Below, one piece after another: positions 38,448 to 46,765 of a DNA stretch of 64,000 nucleotides. The DNA comes from Agarilytica rhodophyticola. Its GTDB lineage: Bacteria; Pseudomonadota; Gammaproteobacteria; Pseudomonadales; Cellvibrionaceae. Where the stretch lies: positions 744,001-808,000 of the forward strand of contig NZ_CP020038.1 of assembly GCF_002157225.2 (NCBI RefSeq), read 5' to 3'. Under the pieces are notes generated by a model. It made no database searches and was not told where the DNA came from. It saw only the letters and a program-made list of their open reading frames with translations. The translations under genes and the position numbers were made by a program. How positions within the stretch are numbered: position 1 is the stretch's first letter; the number at the start of each line of letters is the position of its first letter.

Positions 38448-38747
38448 TCAAACAGCTAATGACAGTGTATATCTGTTGAAGAACGCTGGTTGTTCTTCTT
38501 CGATTAACCAAAAATCTACTTTCTTTCCCGAACTATCTTCGACAGTGATTACCTTTGAATTAACACCGGTTTCCAAAGTGCCAATCACACTTGCTAAGTC
38601 GCTTTGCTGACTACAAGAAAGAGTTAAGATATGCAAAGAGCCCATGGAATCCACAACATTTAGAATATTGCCCTGGTTATGAGCTTCTTTTTTCGCGATA
38701 CTCAAGATCCGATCACTTAAGTTAGATACTGACAGTGTAAAATACAT
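38448..38747 (-). CDS. Hypothetical 99-residue T3SS-island protein
   Basis: The protein is soluble, starts MYFTLSVSNLSDRILSI and shows no signal, Cys motif or membrane segment. Its mixed alpha/beta pattern would fit a small chaperone or regulator, but no family is recognised. A HrpL-like box (38848-38875, minus strand) lies 101 bases upstream and points to it, so it probably belongs to the T3SS regulon. Confidence 0.6.
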   Translation of the reverse strand: MYFTLSVSNLSDRILSIAKKEAHNQGNILNVVDSMGSLHILTLSCSQQSDLASVIGTLETGVNSKVITVEDSSGKKVDFWLIEEEQPAFFNRYTLSLAV

Positions 38748-38847
38748 AATTAAAATCTCATATTATTGATGTGAAGACATTAGTACTAATTCAGCCCACT
38801 AGCAAAATTTTCAAGGGATATAAAGAGAGATGTAACCTTTTACTATA

Positions 38848-38875
38848 TTAGTATTAGAAATATGTGAAATGTTCA
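38848..38875 (-). promoter_or_regulatory. HrpL-like box (weak)
   Basis: On the minus strand TGAACA is followed after 15 bases by ATACTAA. This deviates in one base from the YxACnnA pattern of the other sites. It lies 101 bases upstream of the 99-residue protein gene. Confidence 0.4.
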
Positions 38876-39058
38876 ATAAATATGACGTGAAAGCTGGCTG
38901 TTCTACTCGTAAACTAATAATCATTAATCTCTTTTAGATAAATTTTGTTGAGGTTTGCGTGTTTACGATATGTATAATTCAATTATGCGTGCGGATATAG
39001 TTTACAAATCCTTTTGTATTTCAATTGAGTCAAAAGAATTAAATATAACACTGGCATT

Positions 39059-39625
39059 CTATGAAAAGTGTTGGCGTCTGTCTCTAAAGACTTCCCGTGC
39101 CTTTGACATTCTAGATCTTACTGTACCTAAGGGGATATCGAATAAGTCGGCAGTCTGTTGGTAACTGTTTTCTTCTATTATTAGAGAATGTACAACATCT
39201 TGAATCTTGTCTGTCATTCGATCATAGTGCCTTGAAATATCCTGCAGAAGTCTGTTTCTTTCGAATGTATCTGCTGGGTCTTCATCCATATTCTGGTAGT
39301 CAGATTCCAGACCCTCATACTCAAACGTTGGCTCGCTACACAGCATTGCATCCTCTTGAGCTCGTCGCTTAAACTCGTTTCTGATTACATTGTATGCGAT
39401 CCCACATAACCAAGTTCTAACATGAGATTCACCTCTAAACTTATGATAGACGCGAACCGCCTCTAAAAGAGATGATTGCATAATATCTTCAGCATCATGT
39501 TTATTGCGAACTTTTTTACAAATAAACCTATATAAATAAGTACTATTCTCTTTAATTATTGTTTGAATGTCTTTAGGGTGCGTTTCATTTTCTCGTCGAT
39601 TGTTATCGTCTGTTTTTTCTTGCAT
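39059..39625 (-). CDS. ECF-type RNA polymerase sigma factor, HrpL-like (first copy)
   Basis: The 188-residue protein has sigma region 2 (AEDIMQSSLLEAVRVYHKFRG, TWLCGIAYNVIRNEFKRR, about 48-92) and region 4 (SYQQTADLFDIPLGTVRSRM, about 150-170), the two-domain ECF layout. In Hrp1 systems HrpL is such a factor and drives the T3SS genes. Two paralogues occur at 52418 and 62525; this copy differs most in region 2 and in the linker. A HrpL-like box (39708-39734) points at it, suggesting autoregulation or control by another copy. Confidence 0.88.
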   Translation of the reverse strand: MQEKTDDNNRRENETHPKDIQTIIKENSTYLYRFICKKVRNKHDAEDIMQSSLLEAVRVYHKFRGESHVRTWLCGIAYNVIRNEFKRRAQEDAMLCSEPTFEYEGLESDYQNMDEDPADTFERNRLLQDISRHYDRMTDKIQDVVHSLIIEENSYQQTADLFDIPLGTVRSRMSKAREVFRDRRQHFS

Positions 39626-39707
39626 AAAGCTAACTCATTTTTATCATTTTAAATAATGATTGTTAAAGTCGATGGCGACTACAAAAAATTGCTATGTTTT
39701 ATGTTTA

Positions 39708-39734
39708 TATGTAGTACTACTAAATGAAAGTTCA
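39708..39734 (-). promoter_or_regulatory. HrpL-like box upstream of first sigma gene
   Basis: TGAACT, 14 bases, CTACATA read on the minus strand, 83 bases before the ATG at 39625. It is divergent from the box at 39792-39819, and the two -35-like halves form the perfect 12-base inverted repeat GAAAGTTCATAT (39726-39737) / ATATGAACTTTC (39789-39800). Confidence 0.6.
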
Positions 39735-39791
39735 TATCAAAGCATATAAAACCCAACTCAATCGACTTAATTAAATTATATTTCTGCCATA

Positions 39792-39819
39792 TGAACTTTC
39801 GTCCTCGACCTGCTACAAA
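39792..39819 (+). promoter_or_regulatory. HrpL-like box upstream of chaperone gene
   Basis: TGAACT, 15 bases, CTACAAA. It points to the CesT-like gene starting at 40084, 265 bases downstream, and mirrors the box of the divergent sigma gene. Confidence 0.65.
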
Positions 39820-40083
39820 CTCTACAGCAAGCGTTACATAGTTCGATAAAACAATGTTTTTATAGGTTATATAGAAGGTTGTGTTTTGATTTTTTGATAA
39901 TAAATAATACCCGACTTTAGGATATTTATTAGGTTATTTGATAATGTCAGGACGTTATAAGATAAGGATTGTAATATGTAATAAATGCTCTAAGCCACTT
40001 TTATTTTTAATAAGATACATATTTTGCCTTAAGTGGCTCTAAGTAAACAAATAATTTAAATGGTTATATGAGAGAAAAGTAAT

Positions 40084-40476
40084 ATGCAGAACAATATCGA
40101 TTGGGAAATTAACGAGTTTGGCCGACGAGCAGGTGTAGAGATCTCTATGTTTGAAGGTGCAAGCGTCATTACAACAAATGAAGACGTTGATATTTGGCTG
40201 GAATGCCCACTTGATAGTGCTCTTGTAGTTATTCATACAAGTATTCAAGAAAATGTTAACAGTGGTACTTTTGGTCCTCAAGCTTTGAATCAAATGCTTA
40301 CGCTCAATGGCCAAATAGATAAAATGAAGGGAGCTTGGACAGCTGCTCACGAGGCGACTAACAGCATCCGTTTATGCTTTGCAATTCCCAAAGAATGCAC
40401 TACCGCAGATATTCTAGAGCAAGTTTTCACTAATATGATAGAGCTAAGAAATGAAGTGAAAGAAATAGTTCACTAA
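40084..40476 (+). CDS. CesT/SycE-like T3SS chaperone
   Basis: The 130-residue acidic protein has the size and helix-strand-helix pattern of class I T3SS chaperones. The motif DVDIWLECPLDSALVVIHTSI looks like the chaperone beta sheet, and two amphipathic helices close the chain. Such dimeric proteins bind one effector or translocator and keep it secretion-competent. The partner could be the large repeat protein or another secreted protein outside the window. It is preceded by a HrpL-like box. Confidence 0.65.
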   Translation: MQNNIDWEINEFGRRAGVEISMFEGASVITTNEDVDIWLECPLDSALVVIHTSIQENVNSGTFGPQALNQMLTLNGQIDKMKGAWTAAHEATNSIRLCFAIPKECTTADILEQVFTNMIELRNEVKEIVH

Positions 40477-40624
40477 ATTTTTTATATGAAGTAGAAGTTT
40501 TTATAAAAATTAATAGTTGATAGTTAACTATTAGTGATAACCAGTTTTTACGTATATTAATTTGTTCTTGCGTAAAAAATATCGTAATTGTATTGATCTA
40601 AATTTTTAAACTTTTAAATTTTAA

Positions 40625-40653
40625 TGAACAAATATAATTACGCTAGCCACTAA
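40625..40653 (+). promoter_or_regulatory. HrpL-like box of the pilin/sctJ operon
   Basis: TGAACA, 16 bases, CCACTAA. It ends 49 bases before the ATG at 40702, an ideal promoter position, and probably drives the run up to sctL. Confidence 0.7.
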
Positions 40654-40701
40654 AAATATGTAACAACAATGTTATTTTAACTAAAAAAAGGTAGGAATAT
40701 T

Positions 40702-40968
40702 ATGTTAAATTCAGGTATTACAGGTCTTAGCAACTTCTTTTCAGGTGGTATGAATGTTGGTAGAACACTTCAAGCAGTGACCGGCGCGGTTGATACAAAC
40801 GGCCATGATGCTTTTCGAAATTTTACCAACCAAGAAAGTGAGAAAAACACTGCTCATGCAATGAAAGAGTTTGCTCGTGCGTCTAAAGTTCAAAGAAACG
40901 ATATGACCATGGCAACGGATCGTCAAATTATGGAAAAAGCTGGTGGAGCAGCAAAACTTAACTTCTAA
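40702..40968 (+). CDS. Small protein, candidate HrpA-like pilin or needle subunit
   Basis: The 88-residue protein starts GITGLSNFFSGGMNVG, has Gly/Ser-rich N-terminal part and a helical Glu/Lys-rich C-terminal half without Cys. Size, place first in an operon before a rod-like protein and sctJ, and its Gly-rich opening recall Hrp pilins, which are secreted and highly variable, so homology cannot be shown by eye. AAAGGTAGG precedes the ATG by about ten bases. A perfect hairpin follows directly. No signal peptide is present, as expected for a T3SS substrate. Confidence 0.5.
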   Translation: MLNSGITGLSNFFSGGMNVGRTLQAVTGAVDTNGHDAFRNFTNQESEKNTAHAMKEFARASKVQRNDMTMATDRQIMEKAGGAAKLNF

Positions 40969-40980
40969 TGTTACAAGCGC

Positions 40981-41014
40981 TATATAGCTCTATAGGTGCC
41001 TATAGAGCTATATA
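40981..41014 (+). promoter_or_regulatory. Strong hairpin after candidate pilin gene
   Basis: TATATAGCTCTATAG (40981-40995) and CTATAGAGCTATATA (41000-41014) form a 15-base perfect stem with a four-base loop. It begins 12 bases after the stop codon and has no T tract. It could limit read-through or protect the upstream mRNA, raising pilin over downstream subunits. Confidence 0.7.
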
Positions 41015-41034
41015 TCAGAAAGTAGGTAAGAATC

Positions 41035-41370
41035 ATGAAAAATAATCATTACAATGTGGATTTGTATCAATCAGACCAATCATTGATCGATAGTGATGTA
41101 GACGAATATTCGGATCAGGATTTTCAATTATTTGATTCTTGGATGGAAGATGATTTTGCTCTTGACCCTCTTGATCAGCTTTCTAATGCATTATTGGACA
41201 AAAAGAGAGTATATGAAGATAGCGTAGATAAAGCTATTCGAACTGCCGAAACTAAGGATGTTATAAAAGCAACGAGAAATATGTCTGATTATTATCTTTA
41301 TACAACTATGGTCGCCAAAGTTGCTCAAAAATCGCAGTCAGCAATTGATAAATTAACCAATTTACAATAA
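41035..41370 (+). CDS. sctI: Candidate T3SS inner rod protein SctI (HrpB-like)
   Basis: The 111-residue acidic protein ends with ATRNMSDYYLYTTMVAKVAQ then KSQSAIDKLTNLQ. This matches the C-terminal helix of SctI/YscI/PrgJ proteins, which typically reads as a K-A-x-S-QxIdxLxxxQ end and packs in the rod. Position between the pilin-like gene and sctJ agrees with hrpB in Pseudomonas syringae. The N-terminal half is not conserved. AGG lies ten bases before the ATG. Confidence 0.6.
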   Translation: MKNNHYNVDLYQSDQSLIDSDVDEYSDQDFQLFDSWMEDDFALDPLDQLSNALLDKKRVYEDSVDKAIRTAETKDVIKATRNMSDYYLYTTMVAKVAQKSQSAIDKLTNLQ

Positions 41371-41400
41371 AAATTTTAGCTAACAATTAGGGGTTCTGAT

Positions 41401-41616
41401 ATGTATGGACGAAACGAGTATTCCAGTTTTGGCAACTACGGTGATAAGCATAGTGAGTTTGCCGAGGCAACATCTTCAGCTTCAGATGAGACACTTGACG
41501 TAGCCGCACAGACACTGTTTAAGTCGCTACTTAATGGTTTGAATTTTATGAAGCGAGAATCGGAAAATAATACTTTATCTAAAGTATTGAAAGAGGGTAG
41601 TAATATTAACTGGTAG
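41401..41616 (+). CDS. Unassigned 71-residue T3SS protein
   Basis: The protein has an acidic, Ser/Thr-rich N-terminal half and a helical end SLLNGLNFMKRESENNTLSK. Its length and lack of signal are like needle subunits or small T3SS chaperones, but no motif is decisive. It lies between the SctI-like gene and sctJ, with AGGGG nine bases before the ATG. Confidence 0.5.
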   Translation: MYGRNEYSSFGNYGDKHSEFAEATSSASDETLDVAAQTLFKSLLNGLNFMKRESENNTLSKVLKEGSNINW

Positions 41617-41738
41617 ATTTATATGTGATGGTTTTTTAGTGTTAATATTTGTACAGTTATAGCCTTAGGATTTAACGTATTTCCCTCTAATATAGCTTCC
41701 GTTACAGTACCTTAACTTCTTTTGTGTGTCTATCGCTT

Positions 41739-42545
41739 ATGATAAAAAAAATAGTTAATATATTGAGTATATCATTTTTAAGCTTGCTGTTGGTAGCATG
41801 TGGTGAAAAAAGAATTGCTCTTTTTGATGATCTTTCGGTAAGAGATGCAAATGAAGTAGTTGCTACACTTATTGATCAAGGTATTGATGCAAAAAAGATA
41901 ACAGAAAAAAAAGGAATCTCGGTTCAAATTAACGAGAAAGATATGGCGCGTTCAGTTGCTATCTTAAAAGAAAAAGGATTGCCTAATAGAAGTCAAACTT
42001 CAATTGGTGAAATCTTTAAGAAAGAGGGCGTAATCTCTACACCTTTAGAAGAACGTGCACGTTATATATATGCACTATCTCAAGAGTTAGAATTTACGCT
42101 ATCGCAGATAGATGACATTATGGTTGCGCGAGTACATGTTGTCTTGCCCGAGAGAGTGGCTCCAGGTCAGCCTATATCACCGTCTTCAGCTGCTGTATTT
42201 ATCAAACATCTACCAGATCTTGACCCCGACGTTATTGAACCACGTATTAGACGGCTGGTAACAAGTAGTATCCCAGGGTTATCACAAGCTAAAACTGATA
42301 AAATATCCATTTCTTTTATTGAAAGTAATGTTAAAAGGTCATGTACTGAGCTGCGAAAAGTAAATTCATTTATAGGGTCGTTTGTTGTTGCTGAAGAGTA
42401 TGCGGTTCCTTTATCAAAGACTATTAAGTATGGTTTTGTTCTTCAGTTCATTACCATTATATTTTTAGTAATTTTCTCAAATAGTAAACTGAGAACGTTT
42501 TTCCTAGACCTTATTCTAAGAGTTCTTAAAAGAAAGAACGGATAA
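41739..42545 (+). CDS. sctJ: T3SS inner-membrane ring lipoprotein SctJ (HrcJ)
   Basis: SctJ forms the periplasmic-side MS-like ring of the basal body. The ATG at 41739 gives a lipoprotein signal peptide ending LLVAC with the lipidated Cys near residue 21; the upstream GTG at 41724 would add five residues. The YscJ/FliF core is clear: DANEVVATLIDQGIDAKKI, SIGEIFKKEGVISTPLEERA, VARVHVVLPE and SSAAVFIKHLP. A C-terminal membrane helix (about 230-250) ends the protein. Length is close to HrcJ (about 270). Confidence 0.93.
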   Translation: MIKKIVNILSISFLSLLLVACGEKRIALFDDLSVRDANEVVATLIDQGIDAKKITEKKGISVQINEKDMARSVAILKEKGLPNRSQTSIGEIFKKEGVISTPLEERARYIYALSQELEFTLSQIDDIMVARVHVVLPERVAPGQPISPSSAAVFIKHLPDLDPDVIEPRIRRLVTSSIPGLSQAKTDKISISFIESNVKRSCTELRKVNSFIGSFVVAEEYAVPLSKTIKYGFVLQFITIIFLVIFSNSKLRTFFLDLILRVLKRKNG

Positions 42546-42552
42546 GAGCAAG

Positions 42553-43149
42553 ATGAAAAAGCAAAAATCAAATTCAAGTATAGATAACAAAGCATGGTTA
42601 AAATTTTGGTATTCTCCCCATAATTATATAGACTCCAGCTGGCTTGAAGAAGAAAATTTTAGTCCTCTAAAAAAGTATCGCTCTTCCATGGTATGGCAAT
42701 CATGTTATTCTCATGTTTGTCATACATTAGGCTTGGAACCTAACCTTTCAGGAGAAATAAAACCTGAGTGGAAAAATATATTATGTAAAATTTCTGAAAA
42801 CCCAGATAAAGCAATAAGCTTGGCTAGTATTGCTTATAGCAAAGATATTACCAAACCAGCTCCTGAGAGTAATATATCTCTTGATGAATATCGTTATATT
42901 TCCCAGATAGGGCAGGGGCTAGCATTAAAACAACGTTTTCCTATTCCTGACGATTTACAATATAAAAATCAGAAGGGTTTGTGGTTGCTACAGGTAGCAT
43001 TATCATCCGATTGTCCAGAAGTTTGGCCTCGTATGAAACTAGCATTTAAGTCTAGTGTTCTTTCTAATTTACCTAAACTAGCAGCATATAGCCATGTAGA
43101 TTTGAAAAACCTTAAGCGTCTTTGGAATATTATTGTATGTAAATTATAG
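42553..43149 (+). CDS. sctK: T3SS sorting-platform protein SctK-like (HrpD position)
   Basis: The 198-residue soluble protein follows sctJ by eight bases and precedes sctL. In Hrp1 and Ysc systems this place is held by SctK (HrpD/YscK), which attaches SctQ to the basal body. The opening WLKFWYSPHNYIDSSWLEE resembles the start of SctK proteins; the rest is divergent. Assignment rests mostly on position. Confidence 0.7.
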   Translation: MKKQKSNSSIDNKAWLKFWYSPHNYIDSSWLEEENFSPLKKYRSSMVWQSCYSHVCHTLGLEPNLSGEIKPEWKNILCKISENPDKAISLASIAYSKDITKPAPESNISLDEYRYISQIGQGLALKQRFPIPDDLQYKNQKGLWLLQVALSSDCPEVWPRMKLAFKSSVLSNLPKLAAYSHVDLKNLKRLWNIIVCKL

Positions 43150-43166
43150 GTATTGAGAGTATCATT

Positions 43167-43856
43167 ATGACAGTTGAATCTACGGCTATTTTTGATAAAC
43201 AACCTCATGTAGAAAATCAGCTTAAATCTTTTGTAAAAAAGAAGATATCATTTGCAGCGCTTAACCGAGACCCTAATGGGCGACGAGGCGATGTGGTCAG
43301 AGCAAATGAAATTACTAAGGTCATGGGTATAGATCAATACATATCTAAGGCTACCTCAGTGATAGGGAAAATTGTAAAGAGAGAGCAGCATAAAACTCGT
43401 AAGTATGAATCTAAAATACAAGAGGATATTAAGACTCATGCTTGGCAACAAGTTCTTACGGAAATAAAAAACTATCAAGATAAACAAGATGAATATTTTG
43501 ATCTGATTGAGCTGCATTGCTCTGATATTGTTAAGTCTGCAATTTCCACTATTGTTGCTGATTTTGACGATGACCTTAAGATTAGCTCAACAATTGAAGC
43601 CCTTATCTCTAAAACAAAGAATGAAAATAATGCAATAATTGTTGTATCCCCTGAGCATGAAGAGCTAGCGACAAAATATGCGATAGATAATGATTGGAGC
43701 GTTGAAACAAGTTCCAAATTATCGAGTAGTGAGTGTGAACTAAGAGTGAAAAATGGTGCATATCAAAGCCAGTTTTCTGGTTGCATAGAAGCTCTTTATA
43801 GTGTCTTAGACAAAGAAAAACAAAGTTACAAAAACGATAGCTCGCTCATTTTTTAA
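43167..43856 (+). CDS. sctL: T3SS ATPase stator SctL (HrpE)
   Basis: The 229-residue protein has the HrpE/FliH layout: a basic N-terminus, a long helix (about 60-110, rich in Lys, Glu and Gln) and a C-terminal domain with DLIELHCSDIVKSAISTIVAD and IIVVSPEHEELATKYA. It inhibits and positions the ATPase SctN. It follows sctK by 17 bases. Confidence 0.85.
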   Translation: MTVESTAIFDKQPHVENQLKSFVKKKISFAALNRDPNGRRGDVVRANEITKVMGIDQYISKATSVIGKIVKREQHKTRKYESKIQEDIKTHAWQQVLTEIKNYQDKQDEYFDLIELHCSDIVKSAISTIVADFDDDLKISSTIEALISKTKNENNAIIVVSPEHEELATKYAIDNDWSVETSSKLSSSECELRVKNGAYQSQFSGCIEALYSVLDKEKQSYKNDSSLIF

Positions 43857-44183
43857 ATCTTACCAAACATTTAGATATTATGGTTCAACCTCCATGCTAG
43901 AGTACAAACCTAGAATATGTATGAGAGTTGGTAAGTCAGCCGCATAAAGTTCACATAATCTAGAATTACTAATAAAATCTCTGTACCCCGATAAAAGGAA
44001 AAATGCACTGAATGGATGCATTGTATGCCTAACGAGTATTAAAAGCGCTACAAGTCTTATATAAGAGCTATAAGCCAGCTAAATCTATATTAGTTTTCAT
44101 AGCTTTAAGCACTACCCACATGAACCTTTCCGATCCCGTTTCCACAAAGATATATGTCTTTAATTAATCCATAGGTGAATATT
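43857..44183. other. Intergenic stretch with HrpL-like box
   Basis: Apart from the box at 44121-44148 it holds short imperfect hairpins (for example around 44050-44090) and no gene. The box starts a second T3SS transcript. Confidence 0.5.
44121..44148 (+). promoter_or_regulatory. HrpL-like box of the sctC operon
   Basis: TGAACC, 15 bases, CCACAAA. This is the closest of all sites to the published HrpL consensus, with one mismatch in the first hexamer. It ends 35 bases before the ATG at 44184. Confidence 0.75.
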
Positions 44184-44408
44184 ATGAGCGGTAGTAGCAG
44201 ACGAGAAATGCTCGAAAACATGGCTAATAATGCTAAGCAGGATTATTACCGTTTCACGAATGATCCAGATTTTTTTGTAGATTTATCTCCAGAAGATCTA
44301 GAAGTCTTTAATGAGGCTTACCAAAAAATGGAAGTTACAAAGTATTTTATGACTAAAAGCATGGGAGGTGGTTATGGTGGCATCAAGAAAATTTTGGACA
44401 TGTTTTAA
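44184..44408 (+). CDS. Unassigned 74-residue T3SS protein, HrpF position (possible needle-like C-terminus)
   Basis: The start is the ATG at 44184 with AGGTGA six bases upstream. The protein is acidic and helical with FFVDLSPEDLEVFNEAYQKM then KKILDMF at the end. The tail of SctF needles ends with a similar helix (YscF ends GILQKFP), but spacing differs. In Pseudomonas syringae hrpF (74 residues) lies between hrpE and hrpG/hrcC, the same place. Needle subunit, HrpF-like chaperone or other accessory role are all open. Confidence 0.5.
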   Translation: MSGSSRREMLENMANNAKQDYYRFTNDPDFFVDLSPEDLEVFNEAYQKMEVTKYFMTKSMGGGYGGIKKILDMF

Positions 44409-44460
44409 TCAATTCAAACTACTCGAACCAATTAATAAATACTAACATGAAGTGATCTAT

Positions 44461-46521
44461 ATGTTATTTTGTCGCAACAAACAACATGACTCATTACTTA
44501 AGGTAACAACATTCTGCACTATAGTAGCCATTATATTATCTACAATATTGCCAGCAAACGCATTGGCTAGTCCGCCTAAGTTTTGGAAGGAGAGTGCTTA
44601 TGCTATTGAATGCAAAAATACGCCATTAAGTGTTGTTCTCCGAGATTTTGCAAAAAGTTTTAGTGTCGATCCTGTTATAGACGCTAGTGTTTCAGGCAAT
44701 TGTGATGGATGGAGGCGATCTGAAAATGCTATTTTCTTTTTGGATAATATTGCTACAGAATTTAAATTCCAGTGGTTTGTATACAAGACTAAAATTTATT
44801 TCAGCTCGGTATCCGATCAGCATACTAAACGTCTGAAGTTATCTGACGGATTAAAGAAAGCGTTAATAGGAGTGGGTGTATTTCAGAAAAAATTTGGCTG
44901 GGGAGAGCTGCCTGGCGAAAAAGCTGTACTGGTTTCTGGCCCCAAAAGATATATCGATATGATCGAGCGTTTAGGGAAAAAACAAAAGGATAAAACGACA
45001 AAAAAGAGCACGGAAAAAAATGAGAATGTATATGTGTTTCCTCTTAAATATGCATCGGTAATGGATCGCACAATAACAATTCGAAGAAAGAAAACTGTTA
45101 TACCAGGTGTTGCTACGATATTAAAAGGTCTGCTTGTACGATCAGGTTCAACACCAAACCCCAAGTTAACCGGTATCGGAGCTGATGTAGACAGTAGTAA
45201 GACTGAGAACTTTTTAACAATGGGGCGAGGTGTTAAGAAAGGTGCAAGTGTTGAAGCGGATGTCAGAACGAACTCCGTAATAATTAAATCAGCTACAAAA
45301 GACTTCGATTATTACCAAGAATTGATTGATGAGCTGGATCAAGTACGGAATTTGATCGAGATTGATGCAATTATCGTAGACATAAGTCGTGAAAAACTAA
45401 AAGATATTGGCGTCAATTTAGATTACAGCAATACACGAACTGGCGAGAATGGTGGTTTTAGAACTTTTGATCGCCTACAGGCTAATCCTCTCAACCCAGT
45501 GGCAAATGTAAATGCTACAGTACTGATCAATGATTTAAATCAATTCCAAGCTAACCTCAAACTTATGCAAGGAAGAGGTGACGCATCGATTATTGCTAAC
45601 ACCTCTATATTGACTATGGAAAATGAGCCTGCAGTTATCGACTTGAGCGAGACCGTATTTATCCAAAATATAGCTGAGAGAGTAGCGACTGTAGAACCTG
45701 TAACAGCTGGTACTTTGCTCAATGTTACGCCGAAATCTATTGATGATATCGATAGCCCCAAAATAGGGCTTGCGGTTGAGATTGAAGATGGCAAAGTTAT
45801 CCAAAACGTACAATCAAATGGGCTGCCGTCTATAAGAAAAACTAATATTAGTACTCGAGCAATCATTGATCAGAGTCGATCACTCGTTATAGGTGGTTAT
45901 CATGTTAATAGTACAGAAGATACTGTAAATAAAGTTCCAGGTGTAGGCGATGTACCAATATTGGGGCATCTATTTTCTAGCCGTAAGAAAAAAGTTTTAA
46001 ATAGGGAGAGACTTTTCATTCTCACACCAAGAATATCTGAGACTTCACATAACCCAGCTGACTTTTCGAGTACAGGTAGTGCAAATTTAATCGCTGACCA
46101 AGTCCAACAGATTCAAAATCGATGGCTAAATGCAAATAGAAGTTATGTTGAAAAAACACTGGCTTTATTTAAGTTACTAGCTGTCCAGAAAATGCCATAT
46201 GGTTATATGAAGAAATATAAAAAAGAGTCTGCGCTTCCATTCAAATGTCTTCAAAAAGGTATTGAGTTTGACTTTTCGAGGATTGGCTACCATGTAGATG
46301 GGCATGGCATAAGAGCTTATATCGGATCGGTAACGAATCGTTCTGATGAAGCGGTTACCGTTAAAGAGAATTCCTGTATTGGTGCAGGCTTAATTGGAGT
46401 TTCACTATATCCTAAGAAAGCTCTAGCTCCAGGTGAATCAACTACCATGTTTAGCGCCCTAGAGTATGCAAGGATGAATGAAAGTAACAAAGTCGCACTA
46501 GATATGGTTAATGATAGGTAA
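44461..46521 (+). CDS. sctC: T3SS outer-membrane secretin SctC (HrcC)
   Basis: SctC makes the outer-membrane ring. The ATG at 44461 gives a signal peptide of about 35 residues ending ANALA. The N0/N1 region (about 45-160) is followed by a secretin core with QFQANLKLMQGRGDASIIAN, then VPGVGDVPILGHLFSSR and ERLFILTPRI near residues 490-530. About 150 further residues extend the C-terminus beyond most family members and may contact the pilotin. The small lipoprotein gene follows 61 bases later. Confidence 0.95.
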   Translation: MLFCRNKQHDSLLKVTTFCTIVAIILSTILPANALASPPKFWKESAYAIECKNTPLSVVLRDFAKSFSVDPVIDASVSGNCDGWRRSENAIFFLDNIATEFKFQWFVYKTKIYFSSVSDQHTKRLKLSDGLKKALIGVGVFQKKFGWGELPGEKAVLVSGPKRYIDMIERLGKKQKDKTTKKSTEKNENVYVFPLKYASVMDRTITIRRKKTVIPGVATILKGLLVRSGSTPNPKLTGIGADVDSSKTENFLTMGRGVKKGASVEADVRTNSVIIKSATKDFDYYQELIDELDQVRNLIEIDAIIVDISREKLKDIGVNLDYSNTRTGENGGFRTFDRLQANPLNPVANVNATVLINDLNQFQANLKLMQGRGDASIIANTSILTMENEPAVIDLSETVFIQNIAERVATVEPVTAGTLLNVTPKSIDDIDSPKIGLAVEIEDGKVIQNVQSNGLPSIRKTNISTRAIIDQSRSLVIGGYHVNSTEDTVNKVPGVGDVPILGHLFSSRKKKVLNRERLFILTPRISETSHNPADFSSTGSANLIADQVQQIQNRWLNANRSYVEKTLALFKLLAVQKMPYGYMKKYKKESALPFKCLQKGIEFDFSRIGYHVDGHGIRAYIGSVTNRSDEAVTVKENSCIGAGLIGVSLYPKKALAPGESTTMFSALEYARMNESNKVALDMVNDR

Positions 46522-46582
46522 ATTTGGATTGTTTAACGTTTTTAATAACAGTTAGTGAACATTTTATTAGAGGTATTCTATA

Positions 46583-46765
46583 ATGAGAAAACTAATATAT
46601 AGCCTGTTACTTTTTGCTACTGTTTTTTCAGTTTCTGGATGTAACACTATGCCTGAGAAGGATATAGACTATTCGCGAGTAGGCAATATGAAAATTTGGA
46701 TAACGCCTGAATACTCATCTGCGCAGGATGCAAATAATTTCATATATACATCTATTATACAATAA
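46583..46765 (+). CDS. Small lipoprotein, HrpT-like position
   Basis: The 60-residue protein has a lipoprotein signal with lipobox FSVSGC (Cys near 20) and a short mature part. The small lipoprotein HrpT of Pseudomonas syringae also lies directly after hrcC and helps secretin assembly; this is a positional analogue. GAGG lies ten bases before the ATG. Confidence 0.6.
   Translation: MRKLIYSLLLFATVFSVSGCNTMPEKDIDYSRVGNMKIWITPEYSSAQDANNFIYTSIIQ

Noticed and set aside
38955-39164. Plus-strand 69-codon frame overlapping the end of the first sigma gene
   Set aside because: It overlaps a well supported gene antisense and lacks a ribosome binding site.
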